A DNA stretch of 9,573 bases from NCBI GenBank assembly GCA_003219495.1, contig QHOZ01000113.1, positions 1 to 9,573 on the forward strand, read 5' to 3'. Both the position numbers and the translations under genes were made by a program. This stretch comes from Verrucomicrobiota bacterium (GTDB lineage Bacteria > Verrucomicrobiota > Verrucomicrobiae > Chthoniobacterales > UBA10450). Shown here in pieces: positions 1-6,416 of the stretch. Position 1 is the first letter of the stretch. Each line of letters opens with the position of its first letter. The notes under the pieces were generated by a model. That model saw only the letters and a list, made by a program, of their open reading frames with translations, ran no database searches and had not been told where the DNA came from.

Positions 1-339
1 AATTACGCCCGGCTCGACCACCGCGACGAAATCGGTGCGATGGATTTCCTTGATGCGGTTCATGCGTTCGACGGACAGCACGATGCCGCCGCGCGAAGGC
101 ACGCAACCGCCTACGTAGCCGAACCCAGCGCCTCGCGGCGTTACGGGGATTCGTTTGGCGGATGCGAACCGCAGGATTTTCGAGACTGTTTCGGCGCTCC
201 TGGGCAACGCCACGGCATCAGGGATATGCGCGGCAAACCATTTGTCACCCGTGTACTTCTGCCGGACAGCTTCTTCGCAGCGAAGTTCACCGGGCTTGAG
301 CAGTCGCGCCAATGCCGCCAAAGCTGACGCGCGGCTCAT
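1..339 (-). CDS. FAD-linked oxidase, GlcD/FAD_binding_4 family, N-terminal fragment (cut by window edge)
   Basis: This is the first 113 codons of a flavoprotein oxidase or dehydrogenase; the rest lies beyond the left edge. It reads from an ATG at 339 without a stop to base 1. Residues 40-113 match the start of the FAD-binding (PCMH-type) domain of glycolate oxidase subunit GlcD and D-lactate dehydrogenases. The residues PDAVALPRSAETV are the usual lead-in to the domain. PRGAGFGYVGGCVP (68-81) is the FAD pyrophosphate-binding loop, and GGIVLSVERMNRI plus VEPGVI follow in the expected order. The family oxidises 2-hydroxy acids such as glycolate or D-lactate, but the substrate-binding part is not visible, so the substrate is unknown. 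The start codon overlaps the stop of the DUF2007 gene by an ATGA, which implies translational coupling and makes this start secure. Confidence 0.85.
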   Translation of the reverse strand, partial: MSRASALAALARLLKPGELRCEEAVRQKYTGDKWFAAHIPDAVALPRSAETVSKILRFASAKRIPVTPRGAGFGYVGGCVPSRGGIVLSVERMNRIKEIHRTDFVAVVEPGVI

Positions 340-572
340 TCCGCGGATGCGTCGGAGGCCTCAGATGTGTTGGTGATCAATTCGCGGGCGAATGCGACGC
401 GGTCCTCGGGCACTTGCACTCCGATGCCGCCGGCCGCCAGCGCGTAGCCATCCAGCGACAGCGCGGACAGTTCGTGGGTCACCGTGGCAGGCACCTCCGC
501 CGCTTCGAGCATCGAGCGAATCAACTGCGCGTCCGCCGGACTGAATGTGTTGTAGACCGTTACCAGCTTCAT
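336..572 (-). CDS. DUF2007 family small protein (putative signal-transducing protein)
   Basis: A complete 78-residue protein. The opening MKLVTVYNTFSPADAQLI followed by the central HELSALSLDGYALAAGGIGVQV block and the closing VPEDRVAFARELI is the pattern of DUF2007. This is a small ferredoxin-like fold related to PII/ACT-type domains and often named a putative signal-transducing protein. Its biochemical role is not known. There is no signal peptide or membrane segment, so it should be cytoplasmic. The hydrophilic tail NTSEASDASAE is probably disordered. Both ends are fixed by ATGA overlaps: its ATG overlaps the stop of the PIN-TRAM gene, and its TGA overlaps the ATG of the FAD oxidase. The three are therefore probably translated in series from one mRNA. 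Confidence 0.85.
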   Translation of the reverse strand: MKLVTVYNTFSPADAQLIRSMLEAAEVPATVTHELSALSLDGYALAAGGIGVQVPEDRVAFARELITNTSEASDASAE

Positions 573-1499
573 ACAGCTTCGGACAATACCGGAGTATGCA
601 CGGTGTCTTTGACTTCTGCAAAGATAATGACACCGGCCCCGGTCTGCCGCAAGCTGCTGACCTGGATTTGAACGACGTGCCCAATGTGCTGTTGGGCATG
701 ATTGACGACCACCATGGTGCCGTCATTGAGATATCCCAAGCCCTGCCCCTTTTCCTTGCCTTCGCGAACGAGGCGCAGGGTGAGAATATCTCCCGGCACA
801 ATCGCCGGCCGCAACGCATTGCTGAGCTCGGAAAGTCGTGAAAAGGCGGGCGCCGAGATTGCGTGTGAGGCGCACGAGCTTAGCGTCCACATCCGGTTCC
901 TCCGGCAGGTCCGCCTCGTGAATGCGCACATGGACCTTCGGATTTTTCTGAAGGCGCGTCAGCATGTCCAGCCCGCGACGCCCGCGCGCGCGACGAATCG
1001 CGTCGCTCAAGTCCGCGACCGTCTGCAGCTCTTTCAACACAAAACGCGGAATCACGACAATGCCATCGACGAAGCGTGATTCGATCAGGCCAAGGATGCG
1101 GCCATCGATGATCACGCTGGTGTCGAGCACCAGCAGGTTCTCGGGCTCGTGCTGCGCCTTGAAGCGCACGTAAGGGATAATAAACGAAAAGTCGTCCTTG
1201 TTGCTGCGCAACGCGAGCACCATTCCCAGATAGCCGAACGCCAGAAACATCCCGAGCCGGATCACCCAGCGCGATTCATCCGAGGTGTAGGCGAATAGAT
1301 TGTTACGGTCGATGAGCGAGGCAAGTAACGTCCCCAGAAACATGCCGAAAGTGGCCGCGGAAAACGCGCGCAACGAAAACCCTTTCAGCATGTGGTCGAT
1401 CGCAATCAGCAGCCCGCCCAGGCCGAAGCCGATCATAATCGCATAGCCCGAGAGCGTGCACAACGACAAAAACAGAATGCGGACGACCCAGAGACTCAT
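569..1499 (-). pseudogene. Membrane-anchored PIN-TRAM domain protein (YacL-like), broken by an internal deletion and frameshift
   Basis: The N-terminal reading frame (ATG at 1499) codes for about four hydrophobic segments in residues 5-97, then a PIN nuclease domain. That domain begins with LVLDTSVIIDGRI (D126) and continues through FVLKELQ (E157) and DVDAKLV (D205) to GARLFTT (222). After base 834 this frame degenerates into unrelated residues. From base 829 the next frame carries ELSNALRPAIVPGDIL and a complete TRAM domain (GKEKGQGLGYLNDGTMVVV), ending at 569. Comparison with YacL-type proteins suggests that roughly 19 codons are missing at the join. They include the conserved aspartate of the T-[ND]-D-[FY]-N-L motif that completes the PIN active site. 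The start lies 3 bases after the mlaD stop, and the end overlaps the DUF2007 start by ATGA. If the break is real, the protein loses catalysis and its RNA-binding TRAM domain. If it is an assembly error, this is an ordinary gene of about 328 codons. Confidence 0.85.
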
Positions 1500-1502
1500 A
1501 CG

Positions 1503-2471
1503 TTATCTGATCGGGGACTTTCCGGGATAGGGCGGGTTCTGCTGCGGCCGCGGTTGTTTGGGTTTATAGAGCAGACCGAAGCGGTTGATGTTGCTGGTCA
1601 CGTTCTGCAGGTTGTCGGCAATGTTCGCGATCTTCATTCTGAGCTGATCGTCCTTCACCAGAGCGCCGACAAGGCCGCGGCCTTCCTCGACGCCATAGGC
1701 AAGGCGTTCCAGCACTTGAGCGGTATTATCCAAACTATTAATAGCCTTGGTCAGTTCGAATCGGTTCGTGCTGACTAATTGAGAAAAATCAGTGGCCGCA
1801 TGGTTCAATCGGTCGGAGAATTGGACGAGGTTGCTGACCGAAACGAAAATCGATCCGCTATTGGTTTCGACCAGCGTATTGATGCCATCCACCATCGTAA
1901 TCACTTTATCGGACGCGATGCGCAAATTGTTCAGTGTTACGTTCACATTGGTTAAGTTCCTGTCAGTCAGCACTTTCTGGTCCAACCGCACGGCCAGATC
2001 GTTCAGGCTTTTCACAATGCCCTTCACTTCGTCCACCAACCCGGTGGCTGAGCGGACGCTTTCCTCGATGTTAAAGGACTGTTCCAGTGGCACTTCCGCG
2101 TCCTCTTGCAGCATTGGCGCGGTGTTTGCCTGCGGACGCACCGCGATAAATTGGTCGCCCAAAAACCCGAGCTGCTCGATGCGAAACTGCGCATCAGCGT
2201 GAATTTTGTAACGTTCGTTGATTCTCACATGGATGATCACGCCTTTGCCGCCCGACTCGAGATTGATCTTCGTCACGCTCCCGATGGGTACGCCGGCCAT
2301 GAGCACCAGGGAACCGCGTTTGAGGTTGGCGACGGTTTCCGCCCGCAGGAGCAGTTCATAATGCGGCTTCAATCCACCGCTCTTGGTAAACACCACGACG
2401 AGGCCCACCAAGACAATCACGGCCAACGCGACGAACAGTCCTACTCTCCCGGCAAATCGGCTTCTGGTCAT
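1503..2471 (-). CDS. mlaD: MlaD-type MCE-domain substrate-binding protein of a lipid ABC transporter
   Basis: An intact 322-residue protein. One transmembrane helix (about residues 10-28, after MTRSRFAGRV) anchors it in the inner membrane with the remainder in the periplasm. The MCE domain covers about residues 36-113. It starts with HYELLLRAETVANLKRGS and includes VLMAGVPIGSVTKI (57-70) and the QLGFLGDQFIAV block (100-111). A long, mostly helical stretch follows to about residue 297, rich in Asn, Leu, Val and Ser, then a proline-rich tail (KPKQPRPQQNPPYPGKSP). E. coli MlaD is only about 183 residues, so the extra helices make this one closer to longer MCE proteins, whose helical parts can form a tunnel or needle. 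MCE rings hand phospholipids between the membranes. The ATG lies 3 bases after the mlaF stop, and the permease and ATPase genes are directly upstream. It is the only undamaged gene of the three mla genes here. Confidence 0.9.
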   Translation of the reverse strand: MTRSRFAGRVGLFVALAVIVLVGLVVVFTKSGGLKPHYELLLRAETVANLKRGSLVLMAGVPIGSVTKINLESGGKGVIIHVRINERYKIHADAQFRIEQLGFLGDQFIAVRPQANTAPMLQEDAEVPLEQSFNIEESVRSATGLVDEVKGIVKSLNDLAVRLDQKVLTDRNLTNVNVTLNNLRIASDKVITMVDGINTLVETNSGSIFVSVSNLVQFSDRLNHAATDFSQLVSTNRFELTKAINSLDNTAQVLERLAYGVEEGRGLVGALVKDDQLRMKIANIADNLQNVTSNINRFGLLYKPKQPRPQQNPPYPGKSPIR

Positions 2472-2474
2472 AAT

Positions 2475-3198
2475 TTATATTTCATCCAACAAATGCTGCC
2501 GCGGCTCAGAAATACCATTCACAAAATGGTTCACAATTGGGTCCTGGCTATTAAAAATTTCATCGGGTGTTCCTTCAGCATAAATCTGGCCGTGGTACAG
2601 CATAAAGATGCGCTGCCCGATACGCCGCGCGCTGCGCATGTCGTGCGTCACGACCACGGACGTGACTTTCAACTTCTGGCCAATGCTGATGATCAGGGCC
2701 GGTCGTCGGTTCGTCATACAGCAGGATTTCCGGCCGGTACACGATGGCGCGGGCTAAACCCACACGTTTGCGCATCCCACCGGAAAGTTGCGCCGGCTTT
2801 TTGTGTTGGATCCCCGGCAACTCAACTAATTCGAGGGCTTCGTTAACTCTTTGCTGCACCTGATCTTCACTGCACCGCAATTGATGCCGCAACGCGAACG
2901 CAATGTTTTCCTCGACGGTCATCGAGTCGAACAGCGCCGCGCCCTGGAACAGCATTCCAAATTTCCGCCGTACTTCCATGACTTGGCGCTCATCCATCGG
3001 CACGATATTGACACCATCGATCAGCACCTCGCCCCCTTCCGGGTGCAGCAAGCCAATCAAGTGCTTGAGCAGCACACTCTTCCCACCACCGCTCCGGCCC
3101 ATGATCGCCACCGACTCGCCATCGTTGATGCGCAAGTTGACGTGGTCCAAAACCTTTTGCGCGCCAAAGCTCTTCTGCAGATTGCGGACTTCGATCAT
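2475..3198 (-). pseudogene. mlaF: MlaF-type ABC transporter ATPase, broken by a short internal deletion and frameshift
   Basis: ATP-binding subunit of the Mla/MCE phospholipid transporter. The first frame (ATG at 3198) gives 167 good residues: Walker A GRSGGGKS (34-41), Q-loop LFQGAALFDSM (Q85), signature LSGGM (138-142) and Walker B ILLYDEPTTG (158-167). At base 2697 the frame changes. From 2696 the next frame continues with LIISIGQKLKVTSVVVTHDM, which includes the H-loop histidine, and runs to the stop at 2475. ABC ATPases normally have a D-loop segment of about 11 residues (LDP...) between Walker B and this LI. It is absent, consistent with loss of about 32 bases. As written, the product would end in unrelated sequence and lack the D-loop and H-loop, so it could not hydrolyse ATP. 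The start is 1 base after the mlaE stop and the end 3 bases before mlaD, as in an operon. An assembly error is possible. Confidence 0.88.
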
Positions 3199-3199
3199 G

Positions 3200-3929
3200 T
3201 CAACCGAACACGCGATTCAACATAAGGGTGAGAAAAAAATTGCTGATCAGGATGGAGATCGACGAAAACACGACCGCCTGCGTCGTCGCGCGCCCGACCC
3301 CTTCTGCGCCGTCGCCGCAGGTCATGCCTTTATAACAACTGACCATCGCGATGATCGCGCCGAAGATCACGCACTTGATCAGCCCGGTCGCAAGATCGGT
3401 GACACTCGTGTACACCACCATGTTGTCCCACGCGTAAGTCGCATACGCGCCCAGGAACGCACGGCTCATGCCATAACCCCCCAGAATTCCAACCGCGATC
3501 GATTCCACCGTGAGCAGCGGCAGCGCAAAAATCGTCGCGATCAAGCGCGGCACGATCAGGTAATCCACCGGATGCGTCGCGAGCGTGCGTAATGCATCGA
3601 TCTGCTCCGTCACGCGCATGGTGCCCAGTTCGGCGGTCATCGCCGCGCCGACGCGCCCGGAAACCATCAGTCCCGTGAGCACCGGTCCCAATTCGCTGCA
3701 CATGCCGACGCCGACCACCGCAAGCGGCCAGCACCATGCCCGTGAACGCACCGGTGATGAGCACCACGGACTGGGACTTCACGCCAATGAAATATAACTG
3801 ATAAATAATGCTGCTCACGTCCGGCCGCCGCCGGAACGCGGAGACAAAGGCTTCGCGCGTCAGCAGAGTGAACTCACCCAGGCCGCGAAGCCAATTAATT
3901 GCAATTCTCGTAGGGTCTGGCGCCCTCAT
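3200..3929 (-). pseudogene. mlaE: MlaE-type ABC transporter permease, broken by a short internal deletion and frameshift
   Basis: Inner-membrane permease of the Mla/MCE phospholipid transporter. The first frame (ATG at 3929) codes for the amphipathic N-terminus and first hydrophobic segment, up to VVLITGAFTGMVLAA (residues 55-69). It then runs into unrelated residues. From about base 3724 the next frame supplies the rest: VVGVGMCSELGPVLTGLMVSG, GRVGAAMTAELGTM and EQIDAL, followed by several membrane segments and a C-terminus ending LTLMLNRVFG at 3200. The family has about 15-17 residues between these parts, a Q.Y..F..-like cytoplasmic stretch that is missing here. The repaired protein would be near 258 residues, normal for the family. 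There is no N-terminal STAS (MlaB-like) domain. The gene follows ligD after 53 bases and precedes mlaF by 1 base. No strong ribosome-binding site is seen before the ATG. Confidence 0.88.
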
Positions 3930-3982
3930 AGCGGGGTGGTTCTAGCAAAGCGCCTTCCGGCTGGCGATGGAAAAGCTCCGGT

Positions 3983-5506
3983 TCAGCGATGGCTCTGCCA
4001 TGTCGCGCTTTGTTCGCGCGCGATCCCTTCCATCGAGCGGCCGGTGATCGCCGAACTGTCGTCCGCCTTCGCGGAGATCGGGCGCGTGTCGCTTCCGGTC
4101 TTGATCAGCAACCAGCGCTGCTTGGCATCCTTTTCGGTGCGTTTGTCGCGCACCAGCGTCCATTCACCTTTCAGCTTCTTCCCCTTGAGTTCCATTTTGA
4201 TTTTGCCCTGGTGATACGCGGCAACGGGATTTGCCTCCTTCGCTTCATATGTCCCGATGTCCCACACCATTACGGTGCCGCCACCATATTGGCCTTTGGG
4301 AATCACGCCTTCGAAGCGCGCGTAATCCATCGGGTGATCTTCGACATGCATGGCCAGACGCCTTTCGCCGCGCGTGGTGGGCGGGGGTTTCGGCACGGCC
4401 CACGAACGCAGCACGCCTTCCATCTCCAGTCGAAAATCGTAATGCAAATGGCTGGCGGCATGTTTTTGGATCACGAACATCAGCTCCTTTGCGTTTCGGG
4501 CTTTGCCTGGCTTCGCGCCGGAAGGTTCGGCCGTGCGGATGAAATCACGCTTTGCTCGGTACTCCTTTAGTTTCGACGGTGCCTTGGCTTTGAGGAGATC
4601 TTCGAGCCGCCCCTTCGGCAGCTTCTGTTTGAGCGTCAGCATCGGCGCGAACATGTCCCCGTTGTCGTTGAGCAACTTGATCGCTTCATCCGGTGTGACC
4701 TTATTCTCCGCCTCATCAATTCGCTTCCAATCGAGCGGAAACGAAACGCTGGGACTCTCTCCTTTCGCGCGCAGCGAATACGCGCAAACCGTCGTTTTGA
4801 AGTCCGCGTTCTGGCTCCAATCGATGAAAACTTTTCCCTTGCGCGCCGCTTTAGCCATTCCGGAGACAATCAGCTCCGGATGCGCGCGCTCGAGGCGCTC
4901 GGCCAGGGATTTCGCGAACGGTCCCGTTTGTTCGTAAGTGACCTTCGTGTTCAGCGGCACGGCTACATGCAATCCTTTCCCGCCGGAGCGTTTTAGAAGC
5001 GACTGTAACCCCACAGCGTCCAGCGCCTCCTTAAGCATCAGCGCCACTTGTGCGCACTCGCGAATGCCCGCCGGTTCGCCAGGGTCAAGGTCGAACACTA
5101 TCATGGTCGGCTGCTCGATCTTCGGCGCTTTCGCCAGAAAAACATGCAGCTCAATATTGTTCATGTTGCTCGCCCACATCAGTGATGGCAGGTCATTGAT
5201 CAGCAGATATTCGATTTTACCCGTCCCGCCGCGGCGCGGCACTGCAAAGCGTTTGATCCATTTCGGCGTAAAGGACGGGGCATTCTTAACGTACTCAGCC
5301 CGCCCGCGAATGCCCTGCAGATACATTTTGAGCGTCAGCGGCCGTTGCTTGAGGTGCGGCAGCACGAAGGGCGCGATCCGCGCATAGTAGTTGATCAAGT
5401 GCCCCTTGGTGAAGCCCGTCGCTGGAAACATCGCTTTGTCCAAATGCGTCAATTGCACCTCGTGTCCCAGCACATCTACGCTTAACCGTTCCCCTGTCTT
5501 GCCCAT
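3983..5506 (-). CDS. ligD: LigD-like polymerase plus 3'-phosphoesterase protein of non-homologous end joining, without ligase domain
   Basis: A 507-residue intact protein with two of the three LigD domains. Residues 1-300 are the archaeo-eukaryotic primase-type polymerase (POL) domain. It has the metal pair D139 and D141 in IVFDLDPG, the nucleotide-binding SGGKGLH (174-180) and the third acidic residue D229 in FIDWSQN. Residues 340-480 are the 3'-phosphoesterase (PE) domain. By alignment with the Pseudomonas LigD enzyme, H349, H355, D357, R359, H391 and Y395 match its active-site residues, and GVIPKGQYGGGTV is intact. The protein ends just after the DDSSAITGRSM linker, where a DNA ligase domain would begin in some LigD proteins. 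The POL-PE order is that of mycobacterial LigD; Pseudomonas has PE-LIG-POL. Family role: adding nucleotides to, and cleaning, 3' ends at double-strand breaks together with Ku and a ligase, neither of which is present here. It starts 9 bases after the pdxA stop. Confidence 0.92.
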   Translation of the reverse strand: MGKTGERLSVDVLGHEVQLTHLDKAMFPATGFTKGHLINYYARIAPFVLPHLKQRPLTLKMYLQGIRGRAEYVKNAPSFTPKWIKRFAVPRRGGTGKIEYLLINDLPSLMWASNMNNIELHVFLAKAPKIEQPTMIVFDLDPGEPAGIRECAQVALMLKEALDAVGLQSLLKRSGGKGLHVAVPLNTKVTYEQTGPFAKSLAERLERAHPELIVSGMAKAARKGKVFIDWSQNADFKTTVCAYSLRAKGESPSVSFPLDWKRIDEAENKVTPDEAIKLLNDNGDMFAPMLTLKQKLPKGRLEDLLKAKAPSKLKEYRAKRDFIRTAEPSGAKPGKARNAKELMFVIQKHAASHLHYDFRLEMEGVLRSWAVPKPPPTTRGERRLAMHVEDHPMDYARFEGVIPKGQYGGGTVMVWDIGTYEAKEANPVAAYHQGKIKMELKGKKLKGEWTLVRDKRTEKDAKQRWLLIKTGSDTRPISAKADDSSAITGRSMEGIAREQSATWQSHR

Positions 5507-5515
5507 GTAAGGAAC

Positions 5516-6415
5516 TTACCGCTGGGCCAGCTTTTTCGCCAGCCGGATAGCCTCAATCATACTGGACGGGTTGGCGATATTTTTGCCCGCGATATCGAAG
5601 GCGGTTCCATGGTCCGGCGAAGTGCGCACAAACGGCAAGCCCAGGGTCCAATTCACCCCACGCTCGAATGCGATCATTTTTAATGGCACGAGCCCCTGGT
5701 CATGATACATCGCCACAACCGCATCGTAATCACCCCGCAGCACGTAGTAGAAAAGCGCATCCGCCGCAAATGGGCCATGCACGTCCAGTCCGCGCGCTTT
5801 GCACGCCTGGACGGCGGGCGTAATCGTGCTTTGCTCTTCAGTGCCGAGGTTGCCCCCTTCACCGGCGTGTGGGTTCAATCCGCAAACCGCGACTCGCCGC
5901 CGCGACAGACCCACTTGCGCGCAAGCTCGCGCGGCCAACTCGATCGCAAGGTCAACCTTCTCACGGCTTAAATGCTCGGCCACTTTTCGGAGCGGAACGT
6001 GCGTAGTCGCCAGCGCGACACGCAACCAGCGTCCATTTTCGTCCGCGCCGAGCAGCATCATCGCCGTGTTCGTGGTCCCGGCGAGAGCGGAGAGATACTC
6101 CGTTTGGCCGATGAAATCTTTGTACCCCGCGCGAATGATCGCCTCCTTGCTCACCGGCGCTGTGACCAGCGCTCTAGCTTCGCCGCGCAGGCACATCTCC
6201 GCTCCGGCCTTCAAGCACACCATCGCGGTAGCGGCTGGACTCGCCCCACGCTCGGTCGCGATCACGCGGACGCGCTCAGTGCTCAGTTCACGAATGAGCG
6301 GGTGCTCTCCCAAGATCGTGTAGAGTGTGTCGTCGCATGGAAGTTCAGCCGCAAGGGCTTTCGCAGTCACCTCCGGTCCGATACCGGTCGGATCCCCCAG
6401 TGCAATCGCGATCAC
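5516..6415 (-). CDS. pdxA: 4-hydroxythreonine-4-phosphate dehydrogenase (pyridoxal phosphate synthesis)
   Basis: PdxA oxidises 4-phosphooxy-threonine with NAD(P)+ in the DXP-dependent route to vitamin B6. The sequence opens with IALGDPTGIGPEV, the family N-terminus. Other family blocks are ALVTAPVSKEAI, GQTEYL, LATTHVPL, CGLNPHAGEGGNLGTEE, AMYHDQGLVPLK and LPFVRTSPDHGTAFDIAG. The divalent metal ligands align with H139, H183 and H238. At 299 residues it is about 30 shorter than E. coli PdxA (329). The shortfall lies around residues 45-60, where RELSTERVRVIATERGASP replaces a longer variable segment. The frame is preserved and all catalytic motifs remain. The start is a GTG at 6415, only 1 base after the stop of the SurA-like gene. 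No upstream in-frame start exists in the immediate vicinity, and AAGG abuts the GTG. Tight spacing implies co-transcription and probably coupled translation. Confidence 0.93.
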   Translation of the reverse strand: MIAIALGDPTGIGPEVTAKALAAELPCDDTLYTILGEHPLIRELSTERVRVIATERGASPAATAMVCLKAGAEMCLRGEARALVTAPVSKEAIIRAGYKDFIGQTEYLSALAGTTNTAMMLLGADENGRWLRVALATTHVPLRKVAEHLSREKVDLAIELAARACAQVGLSRRRVAVCGLNPHAGEGGNLGTEEQSTITPAVQACKARGLDVHGPFAADALFYYVLRGDYDAVVAMYHDQGLVPLKMIAFERGVNWTLGLPFVRTSPDHGTAFDIAGKNIANPSSMIEAIRLAKKLAQR

Positions 6416-6416
6416 C

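Noticed and set aside
2475..2717. Treating the second-frame mlaF part, and likewise the second-frame parts of mlaE and PIN-TRAM, as separate small genes
   Set aside because: They begin in mid-domain with no own ribosome-binding site and exactly continue the family fold of the upstream frame, so each pair is one broken gene.
569..3929. Programmed +1 ribosomal frameshifting as the explanation for the three breaks
   Set aside because: A slip would restore the frame but not the missing conserved residues, and no shared slippery sequence is visible at the three sites.
3930..3982. 53-base gap between ligD and mlaE as a possible terminator or promoter
   Set aside because: I found no stable GC hairpin followed by T residues and no good paired -35/-10 boxes.
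3983..5387. Long plus-strand reading frames opposite ligD, lpxB and the SurA-like gene
   Set aside because: They are antisense shadows of GC-rich coding sequence with no recognisable domains and no plausible ribosome-binding sites.
5507..5519. Perfect short inverted repeat GTAAG-GAA-CTTAC between pdxA and ligD
   Set aside because: A five-base stem with a three-base loop and no T-run; it overlaps the pdxA stop and is likely to be chance. Not a credible terminator.
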